A DNA stretch of 64,000 nucleotides from Clostridiales bacterium (GTDB lineage: Bacteria > Bacillota > Clostridia > Christensenellales > Borkfalkiaceae): positions 175,037 through 239,036 of the forward strand of contig SVIP01000003.1 of NCBI GenBank assembly GCA_015069425.1. Reading direction: 5' to 3'. The notes under the pieces were generated by a model. It was not told the DNA's origin and made no database searches. It saw nothing but the letters and a program-made list of their open reading frames with translations. Numbering within the stretch: the first letter of the stretch is position 1; each line of letters begins with the position of its first letter. The translations under genes and the position numbers were made by a program. This document shows positions 16,345 through 25,227 of this stretch, one piece after another.

Positions 16345-17748
16345 TCAAATTTTTGTTAAACACACCAAAGTCTCCACGTGCTTGGTATTTGCAAACATAT
16401 CGAACGGGCGAACGAGAGAAACTTCGTACCTATAGTTAGGATTTTCTACTCTTTTAATTTCACCGTTTACAACTTCTAAAGAGCCAACAATTAAGCCTAC
16501 GTCACGAGCTAAAGTTGACGGTTTGCAAGAAACGTAAACAATTTTATCAATATTGCTTTTAATTATTGAATTGATTACTTTTATATCACAACCTTTGCGA
16601 GGTGGGTCTAAAACTAAACAAATTTTACTATTATATTCTTTTTCTTTATTGATTATGTCAGGCAAAATATCCTCACATTTCCCAAGATAATTACTAATTT
16701 TATGTTGAAGATTATTTTGGCGAGCAAGTTCGTTTGCACATTTAACTGCTTCAGGCACAATTTCTATGCCCATTGCTCTTTTTGCATTTTTCGCTAAAAG
16801 CGCAGTCAATAGTCCCGCACCACTATACGCATCAATTACAACCGTATTTTCATCTGCATCAACAACGTCTCTAACCGCAGAATAAAGTTTTGAGCAAACT
16901 GAATTATTAACTTGCATAAAACTTTGAACGCCTATTTTATATCTAACACCTAACATATCCCCTGAATATTCTGGTGCGCCGTGTATTAGAATAAATTTAT
17001 CACCATAAATTACGTTTGTATTATCGGAATTAACATTTAGATATAGTGAAAACTTATATTTAAGATGGTCTTTCAAAATTTCAAACATTCTTGCGCGTCC
17101 ACGAATATTTTCATTAAGCACGACCGCCGTTATAATAAGATTACCCTTAACGTCTTTTACTGTAATTTCACGCAATTCACCAGTTCCAGTTTGCTCGTCA
17201 TATCCTTTTATGTCAAATTCTTCAATATATTGTTTAAATGCGGATATAACGTCTGCCGTCCAATGCGCATTGATAAGACAATCGTCTATAGGCACTACTC
17301 TGTGCGAATTTTCGGCATAAAACCCTATAACCGTGCCTTTTGACGTATATGCAACAGGAAGTTGTAACTTATTTCTATATCTAAACTGATTATCACCCTT
17401 TACGGTAGATTTTACTTTTACGTTTAAGTTTGCAACTTTTTTAAAACAAGTTTCAACCGTTTCTTCTTTAATTTTAAGTTGGTTCATATATTTAACGTGC
17501 TGTAATTGACAACCACCGCATTTTCCAAACACTGGGCAATTTACCCTAACACGCATTTCTGCGGGAGTTAAAATCTCTAAAACTTTACCATAAACGCACT
17601 TGCTAGTTACTTTTAGCACCTTATACCTAACTTTTTCACCAACCAAAGTATACGGCACAAATACAACCATTCCGTCTTGTTTTATAATTCCTTCGCCGTT
17701 AGAACCAAGTCCAACGACAACACCAACTTTTTCCTCGTTTTTTTCCAT
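16345..17748 (-). CDS. rlmD: 23S rRNA (uracil-5-)-methyltransferase RlmD/RlmCD-like
   Basis: 467 residues. TRAM domain (residues 5-60), then the iron-sulfur cluster cysteines in CPVFGKCGGCQLQH, a SAM-binding domain (VIDAYSGAGLLTALLAK) and the catalytic region LDPPRKGCD...YVSCKPSTLARD with the nucleophilic cysteine. Methylates U1939 and/or U747 of 23S rRNA in related bacteria; which site cannot be told here. Monocistronic or first gene before the terminator at 16230. Confidence 0.88.
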   Translation of the reverse strand: MEKNEEKVGVVVGLGSNGEGIIKQDGMVVFVPYTLVGEKVRYKVLKVTSKCVYGKVLEILTPAEMRVRVNCPVFGKCGGCQLQHVKYMNQLKIKEETVETCFKKVANLNVKVKSTVKGDNQFRYRNKLQLPVAYTSKGTVIGFYAENSHRVVPIDDCLINAHWTADVISAFKQYIEEFDIKGYDEQTGTGELREITVKDVKGNLIITAVVLNENIRGRARMFEILKDHLKYKFSLYLNVNSDNTNVIYGDKFILIHGAPEYSGDMLGVRYKIGVQSFMQVNNSVCSKLYSAVRDVVDADENTVVIDAYSGAGLLTALLAKNAKRAMGIEIVPEAVKCANELARQNNLQHKISNYLGKCEDILPDIINKEKEYNSKICLVLDPPRKGCDIKVINSIIKSNIDKIVYVSCKPSTLARDVGLIVGSLEVVNGEIKRVENPNYRYEVSLVRPFDMFANTKHVETLVCLTKI

Positions 17749-17781
17749 CTCGTAAAAACCTATATGTACTAAACTTTTATC

Positions 17782-18315
17782 TTATTTTATAATTTTATTT
17801 AAATAATATTCTGTAAACCTACGCATAACTATTATAAATCTATCGTATATAAAATAAAAAATTATTGCGATAAAAATTATAATAAACTCTAAATAATTAG
17901 TTACCCATTGTGGTAACCCCTCTAAAACGGCACCCATAAAAAATACGTAGTAATAATATAAACCTAGAGAAATTGCAACAAACCAAATTAACCCCAAAAT
18001 AAAACCCACGTATTTATTTACGCTTTTTTCTTTCATTAGGCATTTTATTATAGGATAAACGCCAAAAAAAGCAAAATACGCAGGAAAAACTAATGATATT
18101 AAATTAAAGCCACTGCAAATAAAAGCAATCAATCCGCCAGCAATGTAGGCAAGAAAACAGCCTTTATACGATTTATAATAGAGTGGTAAAGTAACAAATA
18201 CCGACGAAACCACCGTTGTAAATAAATCTGCAATTTCAATATAACTACCCAAAAGCAAAAATATTGCCACAAACCCAGCCGAAACTGCTGAAATTGATAT
18301 AATTTTACTTTTCAT
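17782..18315 (-). CDS. Conserved membrane protein of unknown function
   Basis: 177 residues with five to six predicted membrane helices (about 7-30, 35-47, 54-75, 78-90, 102-130, 140-160) and a short basic cytoplasmic tail. The general pattern recalls small ECF-type or YybS-like membrane proteins but no motif allows a firm call. Its start overlaps the stop of the J-domain gene, so it is co-transcribed and probably works with it. Confidence 0.65.
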   Translation of the reverse strand: MKSKIISISAVSAGFVAIFLLLGSYIEIADLFTTVVSSVFVTLPLYYKSYKGCFLAYIAGGLIAFICSGFNLISLVFPAYFAFFGVYPIIKCLMKEKSVNKYVGFILGLIWFVAISLGLYYYYVFFMGAVLEGLPQWVTNYLEFIIIFIAIIFYFIYDRFIIVMRRFTEYYLNKIIK

Positions 18316-18926
18316 TATCTACAACACATACTGCACATCATATCGATACAGCACCAAGTTGCGCAATAAGACAAGCAGTTACCCATATCTCCGCCCATTT
18401 GCCTATCTTCAGGATTTGCGTAATTATTGTTATAATTTTCACTATTGCCCGAACGGAACTGCCTTTCATTATAATCCATTTTTTGCTTTAATCTTGAAAA
18501 ATCTTCAGCATATTTTGAATTATGTGGGTCCATTGAAAGGGCAATTTCAAGTTGCTTTTTACTTTCGTTTATCCAGTTCTTTTTATAAAATATAACAGAT
18601 TGAAGATAATGCCATTCCGCCGTTCTATCGGTGATATTATCAAGTTTTTCTTGCGCTAAAGAGATGTCCCCTTTTTTTATGAGCGCATCAATTTCCGACA
18701 AGTCAACAGTTGCAGATTCGCTAGATTTAGATTCAACTTTCTTGCTTGCCATAATTTCGTGATAAGCGGTTTCAACTTTAGTAAGCATACGAGCCGCCTC
18801 GTTACCCTTTTCACCTTCGCAAAAACGCTCTTTTGAATATTTTTCTTTAAGACTTTTATACGCAATCTCAATTTCTTCATCCGTAGCATCGGTAGAAATA
18901 TTTAAAATTTTGTAATATTCTTGCAT
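18315..18926 (-). CDS. J-domain-like protein with lost HPD and a cysteine-rich tail
   Basis: 203 residues. Residues 1-60 align with a DnaJ J domain (YYKILNISTDATDEEIEIAYKSLKEKY), but the HPD tripeptide that stimulates DnaK is replaced by SKE (KEKYSKERF). The middle (about 85-150) resembles TPR helices (AEWHYLQSVIFYKKNWINESKKQLEIALSM). The last 25 residues are rich in Cys and Met (CLSYCATWCC...MMCSMCCR), possibly metal binding or membrane associated. Overlaps DUF5685 upstream by 25 bases and the membrane gene downstream by one base. Confidence 0.75.
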   Translation of the reverse strand: MQEYYKILNISTDATDEEIEIAYKSLKEKYSKERFCEGEKGNEAARMLTKVETAYHEIMASKKVESKSSESATVDLSEIDALIKKGDISLAQEKLDNITDRTAEWHYLQSVIFYKKNWINESKKQLEIALSMDPHNSKYAEDFSRLKQKMDYNERQFRSGNSENYNNNYANPEDRQMGGDMGNCLSYCATWCCIDMMCSMCCR

Positions 18927-19768
18927 TTTTTATTCTCCATAATTTGTTTCGTTTTGCTTTTTAAACCAAACATCAAAATATTGTTTATTAAATCGTGATT
19001 AAATTTATATTCAAGTTGCTTTGCTAATACTTCTATATCATTTAATATAGAGCCAAAAATTAAAAATAAAGATTTACCGTTTTCTTTTATTAAAGACTCT
19101 TTGTTTTGCACGTTTGGATAAGAATTTACAAATACGTTGTAATTACCCTTCTTTTTGTCTTTATCAAAGTCGTCTAAAGCATCTATTAAATATATCCATT
19201 TACCAAGATTATATGATAATTTATTTATATTTTCCGTACATATTTCGCCTAAAAGTTCAACAACAATCTCTTGCATCATTCTTCCAAAAAAATCTGCAGA
19301 AATATCAATACTTTCCCCGTTTGTCTTTTCATAATTGATTAGTTCACTATAACGAGCCTTAACTATCTCATCAAACTTGGGTTCGAGTTTTTTTGCACGT
19401 TTATACGAGGCGTTAAATATCGCACGCTTAAATCTGCCCTTGCCACTATCTAAAACGTCGTCGTTTAATTTATGATGTGCCAAAATAACGTTAAGGCACG
19501 CAATCCTTTCAGTTATTTTATCGGGTATGGCAACAGGGCGTTTTTTTATATGATGGATTATACAACGTTGTTTTTCTATCTTAACGTCAGTATCTAAAAT
19601 ATTGTGAGCAAACACTGATAAAAAGGTCAAGTCATAATTAAGCAAAAGTCTTGCCTTTTGTCCGCAAGTTTTACCTATACCTTTACATAACCCACAATAC
19701 ATTGCTTTATATAAAACAACGTCTTTTACGTACATATTCGGGAAATCGGTTTTTACGTATCCGAACAT
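18902..19768 (-). CDS. DUF5685 family protein
   Basis: 288 residues, helical, cytoplasmic. The N-terminus FGYVKTDFPNMYVKDVVLYKAMYCGLCKGIG with a CGLC motif is the family hallmark, and a later GKWIYLIDALDDFDKDKKKGNYN resembles the aspartate-rich motifs of polyprenyl-synthase-like helical bundles. Function unknown. Tight overlap with the J-domain gene and a one-base gap to trpS suggest an operon; the DUF5685/J-domain pairing recurs in Clostridia as far as I recall. Confidence 0.75.
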   Translation of the reverse strand: MFGYVKTDFPNMYVKDVVLYKAMYCGLCKGIGKTCGQKARLLLNYDLTFLSVFAHNILDTDVKIEKQRCIIHHIKKRPVAIPDKITERIACLNVILAHHKLNDDVLDSGKGRFKRAIFNASYKRAKKLEPKFDEIVKARYSELINYEKTNGESIDISADFFGRMMQEIVVELLGEICTENINKLSYNLGKWIYLIDALDDFDKDKKKGNYNVFVNSYPNVQNKESLIKENGKSLFLIFGSILNDIEVLAKQLEYKFNHDLINNILMFGLKSKTKQIMENKKCKNITKF

Positions 19769-19769
19769 T

Positions 19770-20777
19770 TTAACCTCTTTTTCTTAAAACTAAACCAACT
19801 TTCTTATATACTTTATTGAGCGTTCTATACGCTAACCTTTCTGCGCGTTCAGCACCGTTAGAAAGAACTTGGTCAAGATATGTTTTATCCGCAAGCAATC
19901 TATTTTTTTCTTGACGTATAGGCTCTATAGCACTTGTAACAACTTCGCCAACGGCAACTTTGAAATCGCCGTAGCCTTTTCCTGCAAACTCTTCTTGTGC
20001 TTGTTCTATAGATTTACCAGTAAACGCACAATAAATGGTTAATAAATTAGAAATACCAGGTTTATCTTCGGGCGAATATATAATTTTATCATCACTATCG
20101 GTAACTGCCCTCTTAAACTTTCTCAAAACTGTTGCGGGGTCGTCGTCCATAGATATAAATGCGTTTAAGTTTGCATCTGACTTGCTCATTTTTCTTTCAG
20201 GTTCGGCTAAACTCTTAACTCTTGCAGCAGACTTACTCATATAACCTTCAGGAACTTTAAAAGTTTCACCATATCTGTTGTTAAAACGAATTGCTAAATC
20301 TCTTGCAAGTTCTAGGTGTTGTTTTTGGTCTGCCCCTATAGGAACTAATTCCGTTTGATACAACAATATATCTGCAGCCATCAAAACTGGATAATCCATA
20401 AGCCCCATATTTATATTATCTTCGTGTTTCAAACTTTTATCCTTAAACTGCGTCATACGAGAAAGTTCACCAGGATAACAAATAGTATTCAACACCCACG
20501 CTAATTCAGTGTGCGCAGAAACGTGTGATTGTGCAAACAAAATTGACTTTTCAGGGTCAATACCGCAAGCAAGATAAAGAGCCGTGAGTTCATAAATGTT
20601 TTTTCTTAAAATAGCAGGGTCTTGCTTAACCGTAAGAGTATGCAAATCTGCAAGAGCAAAAACCCCGTTATAATCGTCTTGTAATTTTTTAAAATTACGC
20701 AATGCGCCAAGATAATTGCCTATAGTTAAAATTCCACTTGGTTGAATTGCGCTAAATAACATCTTCTTATCTTCCAT
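19770..20777 (-). CDS. trpS: Tryptophanyl-tRNA synthetase
   Basis: 335 residues, the usual bacterial length. Class I signature PSGILTIGNYLGAL (HIGH-equivalent TIGN) and KMSKS motif RKMSKSDANLNAF are intact, and MAADILLYQTELVPIGADQKQHLEL is the tryptophan and dimer-interface segment. Charges tRNA-Trp in the cytoplasm. Confidence 0.96.
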   Translation of the reverse strand: MEDKKMLFSAIQPSGILTIGNYLGALRNFKKLQDDYNGVFALADLHTLTVKQDPAILRKNIYELTALYLACGIDPEKSILFAQSHVSAHTELAWVLNTICYPGELSRMTQFKDKSLKHEDNINMGLMDYPVLMAADILLYQTELVPIGADQKQHLELARDLAIRFNNRYGETFKVPEGYMSKSAARVKSLAEPERKMSKSDANLNAFISMDDDPATVLRKFKRAVTDSDDKIIYSPEDKPGISNLLTIYCAFTGKSIEQAQEEFAGKGYGDFKVAVGEVVTSAIEPIRQEKNRLLADKTYLDQVLSNGAERAERLAYRTLNKVYKKVGLVLRKRG

Positions 20778-20811
20778 TATAAGACACCTTACTTTAATTA
20801 TCCTTGAATTA

Positions 20812-22296
20812 TTATTTGTTTATAAATTCTAAAACAGAATCAGCCGTTTTATTTTTATCTATTACGTTATTAAAACGAATTTTTTTGTTTTTTAGTTCTA
20901 TAATTTGCTCTGGAATAGGCGCAGCCGTTATTTCATTTATTTTGTTTGCGCATTTAAACGCATCTTCTGGCGCATTGCCGTCGATAGCCGTTAAAACGTC
21001 GTGAGCAAATTTGTATGGACTTGCAGTAGATAACACCACTGTAGCAGTTTTATCCCCAAAAATTTCTTGATAACTATTTTTTACTTTTAGAGCAACTGCA
21101 GTGTGTGTGTCTAAAACGTAACCGTTTTCATCAAAATATTCCCCTATTGTTTGCAAACACTCGTCTTCATCAGCATAGTCAGCATAAAAATCTTTGGAAA
21201 GCATTTTAACTTCTTCATCAGTTATTGAATATTTACCAAACTTTTTCAATTCAAGCATTCTCTTTTCAGTAACAGATGCATCTCTACCTGAAAGTTCAAA
21301 AATTAACCTTTCAAGATTGCTTGAAATTATTATATCCATAGACGGCGATACGGTTTTAAAAAATTCTCTGTTTGCGTCGTAAGTTCCACTTGCAAAAAAT
21401 TCAGTTAGAACGTTATTGTCATTTGAGGCGCAAACGAGTTTATTTATAGGTAAACCCATATTCTTTGCATAATAACCTGCTAAAATATTGCCAAAATTAC
21501 CAGTTGGAACTACAAAATTTATTTTTTCGCCCATTTTAATTTCGTCAGAATTAACTAAATCACAATATGCTGAAAAATAATAGGCAATTTGTGGAGCAAG
21601 TCTTCCAAAATTCATCGAGTTTGCGCTTGATAAAACAACGCCCTTTTCTTTTAATTGTGCGTTAAACTTAACGTCGGAAAATATCGTTTTAACTGCAGTT
21701 TGACAGTCGTCAAAATTCCCCTTAACAGCAACTACGTTCACGTTATTGCCATCTTGGGTACACATTTGCATCTTTTGCATATCACTAACGCCGTCACTAG
21801 GATAAAAGACCATAACCTTTATTCCGTCTGCATTTTTAAATCCCTCTAAGGCAGCCTTGCCAGTATCGCCACTAGTAGCAGCGAGAATTAAAATATCTTC
21901 TTTTATTCCACTAATATCACAACCTTTGCGCATAAGATATGGTAAAAGCGTCAACGCAACGTCTTTAAATGCAAGGGTTGGTCCGTGAAAAAGTTCCATA
22001 ATGAACGTATTGTCATCTGTTCTTACCACCGGCGCGGGGTCGCATTCTTCAAATTTTGAATATGCACTTTTACAAGCAGATAATAACTGTTCGTAATCAT
22101 ATTCTTCAAGATATTTATGTAGCACGCAACAAGCGCGCTCAAAATATTCCATATTAAGCATATCGTTTAACTCTGCGCTTGAAATTTTTGGAAACTTTTC
22201 AGGTACAAAAAGCCCACCGTCACTGGCTAAACCTTTTGCTATTGCGTTTGCAGAACATTGTGCAAAATCCTTTCCTCTAGTACTAATAAACTTCAT
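20812..22296 (-). CDS. thrC: Threonine synthase
   Basis: About 494 residues. Converts O-phosphohomoserine to threonine with PLP. The PLP lysine lies in HGPTLAFKDVALTL; the phosphate-binding loop SGDTGKAALEGF and the core VVPTGNFGNILAGYYAKNMGLP are typical of the long ThrC type. The start at 22296 is chosen because TTGAGG lies upstream and the family begins MKFISTRG; the frame stays open to 22341, but that part overlaps a terminator hairpin. Confidence 0.94.
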   Translation of the reverse strand: MKFISTRGKDFAQCSANAIAKGLASDGGLFVPEKFPKISSAELNDMLNMEYFERACCVLHKYLEEYDYEQLLSACKSAYSKFEECDPAPVVRTDDNTFIMELFHGPTLAFKDVALTLLPYLMRKGCDISGIKEDILILAATSGDTGKAALEGFKNADGIKVMVFYPSDGVSDMQKMQMCTQDGNNVNVVAVKGNFDDCQTAVKTIFSDVKFNAQLKEKGVVLSSANSMNFGRLAPQIAYYFSAYCDLVNSDEIKMGEKINFVVPTGNFGNILAGYYAKNMGLPINKLVCASNDNNVLTEFFASGTYDANREFFKTVSPSMDIIISSNLERLIFELSGRDASVTEKRMLELKKFGKYSITDEEVKMLSKDFYADYADEDECLQTIGEYFDENGYVLDTHTAVALKVKNSYQEIFGDKTATVVLSTASPYKFAHDVLTAIDGNAPEDAFKCANKINEITAAPIPEQIIELKNKKIRFNNVIDKNKTADSVLEFINK

Positions 22297-22311
22297 ATTC
22301 ACAACCTCAAG

Positions 22312-22347
22312 TAAAAATAAAAGAGTTGGAAAAAATTCCAACTCTTA
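22312..22347 (-). terminator. Terminator between the P-loop gene and thrC
   Basis: AAGAGTTGGAA and TTCCAACTCTT form an 11-base-pair stem around AAAA, with a T-rich tract (TTATTTTTA) on the minus strand. It lies in the thrC leader, so an attenuation role is conceivable. Confidence 0.7.
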
Positions 22348-22376
22348 TTGTACACTATTTTTCGTTAAAAATCAAT

Positions 22377-22784
22377 TTAATTAACGTGGTTTAACACAAA
22401 CTTAGGTAAATCTTCTTTAGCGGCGCTACAAGTTACAGTAAATTTAACGCCAAAATCTTTTTCAAGCTTATCTAAATCGTTAAATATGCTTTCTAATTCA
22501 TCAAGTTTTTTACCAGTTATTCTTGCTATACCATCTAAAAAGATGTATTCGTTATCACCGTTAGCAGCAACTATGCCTTTCAAAAATCCGTTAAGCCCGT
22601 CTGCGCCGTCAACGCCAAAACCCGTTACGTCTAAAAATCTTATCGGGTATTTAATATCGTGCGTATACCTTTTTGTATCGGTAATAAAAATTACGTGTCC
22701 TTTAGCTTCTTCTAGCGCTTTATTTGCGCATTCGATTATCGCCTTAGTTTTGCCTGTGCCTTTGGGTCCATAAATAATTTTCAT
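22377..22784 (-). CDS. Small P-loop ATPase of unknown function
   Basis: 135 residues. A Walker A motif opens the protein (YGPKGTGKTKAIIE) and a Walker B-like strand YIFLDGIARI lies near residue 87. It otherwise consists of alternating strands and helices with no added domain, so it resembles a stripped-down thymidine-kinase or RecA-like nucleotide-binding core. GGAGGAAGA precedes the ATG. Monocistronic between the aminotransferase and thrC. Function unknown. Confidence 0.7.
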   Translation of the reverse strand: MKIIYGPKGTGKTKAIIECANKALEEAKGHVIFITDTKRYTHDIKYPIRFLDVTGFGVDGADGLNGFLKGIVAANGDNEYIFLDGIARITGKKLDELESIFNDLDKLEKDFGVKFTVTCSAAKEDLPKFVLNHVN

Positions 22785-22901
22785 TGGAAATCTTCCTCCT
22801 AGATAATTTCTATCTGCTTATATTGTATAACACTTTTTTAAAAATTTCAATAGGTTTTTCAAAATTTATTAAATATTTTTTTAAATTTATTTTTCAATTA
22901 T

Positions 22902-22938
22902 AAAAATGCGCCCAAAAACAATGTTTAGGCGCAATATT
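22902..22938 (-). terminator. Terminator after the aminotransferase gene
   Basis: On the minus strand TGCGCC and GGGCGCA pair, with a T-tract following, directly behind the aminotransferase stop. Confidence 0.65.
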
Positions 22939-22939
22939 T

Positions 22940-24136
22940 TTATTTAAGTTCGTTTATAAACTCTATAAACCTAGTTAGTCCCTCTTTGATGTCTTCAATA
23001 GATATTGCATAAGAAAGTCTAATGCAATCGTCGCTACCAAACGCAACGCCAGGAATCAACGCAACTCCTTTTTTCAATGCACAATCGGCAAAAGTAAGCG
23101 ACCCGTCAATTTTAACACCTTGATAAGTTTTGCCGTAAAGTTTTTTAACGTTTACAAAAACGTAAAACGCGCCTTTGGGTTCTATACATTCTATGCCGTC
23201 AACGTCTTTTAACATTTCTATCATAAGTTTTCTACGTTCATCAAAAACTTTTTGCATCTTGGTAATAAACTCGTCCCCCTCGGGTGCGGTTAAAGCCGTT
23301 GTTGATGCATATTGTGAAATTGAACAAGCGTTGCTTGTAGTATGGCTTTGCATGCTTGAAATTGCTTTAGCAATAGACAAAGGCGCTGCAACGTAACCTA
23401 TTCTCCAGCCGGTCATTGCATACGACTTTGACATTCCGTTTACAATTATAGTCAACTCTTTCATTTTTTCACTATACTGTGCTATAGAATAATGTTTTTC
23501 ACCATCATAAACTAATTTTTCATAAATTTCGTCGGATATAACGTAAATACCTTTTTCTTCCGCAATCTTTGCAATATCTTTAATTTCTTGCTCGGAATAT
23601 ACGGCACCAGTAGGATTGTTTGGTGTGTTGAGTATAAGGCATTTAGTTTTGTCGGTTATTGCATTTTCAAACTGTTGTGCAGACATTTTATAACCGTTTT
23701 CTTTTTTTGCTGACACAAACACACATTTTCCACCAGCAAGTTTTATAAGTTCAGGATATGTAAGCCAGTATGGCGAAGGTAAAATAACTTCGTCACCATC
23801 ATCTATAATGGCGCAAATTGCGTGATAAAGAGAACTTTTTGCCCCAGAAGAGATAACAATTTGGTTAGGTTCATATTGTAAACCGTTATCTTTTAAGAAT
23901 TTTTTGCAAACGGCATTTTTAAGTTCAATAGTGCCTGCAGCCGGAGTATATTTCGTAAACCCTATATCTAGCGCTTTTTTAGCAGAATCTATTATAAAAT
24001 CTGGCGTATTAAAGTCAGGTTCACCTGCGCCAAACCCTATAACGGATATTCCTTCCGATTTCATCTTCTTTGCCTTTGCCGTTATTTCCAACGTCAAAGA
24101 CGGTGCAATTTCTTTAACTTTTTTTGATATGCTCAT
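22940..24136 (-). CDS. Class I pyridoxal-phosphate aminotransferase (aspartate type)
   Basis: 398 residues, fold type I. The PLP lysine is in NGMSKSYAMTGWRIGY; the N-terminal GFGAGEPDFNTPDFI and the NTPNNPTGAVYS loop define the AspC/AraT-like 1-gamma subgroup common in Bacillota. Likely transaminates aspartate/2-oxoglutarate or aromatic amino acids. GGAGAAG precedes the ATG; prfA is immediately upstream. Confidence 0.9.
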   Translation of the reverse strand: MSISKKVKEIAPSLTLEITAKAKKMKSEGISVIGFGAGEPDFNTPDFIIDSAKKALDIGFTKYTPAAGTIELKNAVCKKFLKDNGLQYEPNQIVISSGAKSSLYHAICAIIDDGDEVILPSPYWLTYPELIKLAGGKCVFVSAKKENGYKMSAQQFENAITDKTKCLILNTPNNPTGAVYSEQEIKDIAKIAEEKGIYVISDEIYEKLVYDGEKHYSIAQYSEKMKELTIIVNGMSKSYAMTGWRIGYVAAPLSIAKAISSMQSHTTSNACSISQYASTTALTAPEGDEFITKMQKVFDERRKLMIEMLKDVDGIECIEPKGAFYVFVNVKKLYGKTYQGVKIDGSLTFADCALKKGVALIPGVAFGSDDCIRLSYAISIEDIKEGLTRFIEFINELK

Positions 24137-24150
24137 ATGTTCTTCTCCTT

Positions 24151-25227
24151 TTATTCTTCGTCAATACCTGCGCTAAGTTTCAATTCTCTATCGTGGATTG
24201 CTAGTGCCTCTACCATTTCATCAATATCCCCTAACATAAAATTGTCTATTGAATGTAATGTTAAACCTATTCTATGGTCGGTTACTCTTCCTTGTGGGAA
24301 ATTATACGTTCTAATTCTTTCCGAACGGTCGCCAGTTCCTACTTGACTACGGCGATTTTCAGAATATTCTTTATCATATTGCGATTGATAATAATCATAA
24401 AGTCTACTTTTTAGAACGCGCATTGCCTTTTCTCTATTTTTAGTTTGAGAACGCTCGTCTTGACAAAGCACCACAATTCCCGTTGGAATATGTGTAAGCC
24501 TTATACAAGACTCTGTTTTATTGACGTGTTGACCGCCCGCGCCAGATGAACGCAAGGTATCAACTCTTAAATCTTTTTCGTCAATATTTACTTCAACGTC
24601 TTCAACTTCTGGCAAAACCGCAACGGTAGCCGTTGAAGTATGCACCCTACCTTGAGATTCTGTTTCTGGAACGCGTTGAACTCTATGAACACCACTTTCA
24701 TACTTTAATTTTGCGTAACAAGATTTACCAGAAATTGAGAAAATTGCCTCTTTAAGACCGCCAAGTTCAGTCATACTAATATCGATATCTTCTGTTTTCC
24801 AACGATTTTTCTCTGCATATCTTATATATAGTTTATATAACTCATATGCAAATAAACTTGCCTCTTCACCGCCTGCACCACCACGAATTTCCATAATAAC
24901 GTTTTTATCGTCGTTGGGGTCTTTTGGTAAAAGCAATATACGTAATTCTTCAGAAATTTTATTTAATTTATCTTTACAAGATAAAAGTTCATCTTCCATT
25001 AAAGCTTTCATTTCTCTATCAGTTTCAAGTGGCAACGAATCTTTAATATCTTGTTCTTCTTTTAGTACTTTTTTATATTCTGTATACTTTTCAACGGTTT
25101 CAGTAATGTCTGCAAGCTCTTTTGTATATGCTCTCCACTCGCTAATTCTTGAAATAACTTCACTATCACTAACAAGTTCATTAAGTTTGTCAAACCGTTC
25201 TAACATTTTATCGAGTTTTTTAAACAT
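24151..25227 (-). CDS. prfA: Peptide chain release factor 1
   Basis: About 358 residues. Recognises UAA/UAG and releases the peptide. GGQ motif in [15 protein letters not shown]; the codon-recognition PxT region lies in [11 protein letters not shown]. The ATG at 25227 overlaps the stop of the yqhQ-prmC gene (TGATG), a sign of translational coupling with the methyltransferase that modifies this GGQ glutamine. GGCGG lies just upstream. Confidence 0.95.
   Translation of the reverse strand: MFKKLDKMLERFDKLNELVSDSEVISRISEWRAYTKELADITETVEKYTEYKKVLKEEQDIKDSLPLETDREMKALMEDELLSCKDKLNKISEELRILLLPKDPNDDKNVIMEIRGGAGGEEASLFAYELYKLYIRYAEKNRWKTEDIDISMTELGGLKEAIFSISGKSCYAKLKYESGVHRVQRVPETESQGRVHTSTATVAVLPEVEDVEVNIDEKDLRVDTLRSSGAGGQHVNKTESCIRLTHIPTGIVVLCQDERSQTKNREKAMRVLKSRLYDYYQSQYDKEYSENRRSQVGTGDRSERIRTYNFPQGRVTDHRIGLTLHSIDNFMLGDIDEMVEALAIHDRELKLSAGIDEE

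Noticed and set aside
22297..22341. Fifteen-codon N-terminal extension of thrC
   Set aside because: It lies within a terminator hairpin; the ATG at 22296 has a ribosome site and the family start sequence.
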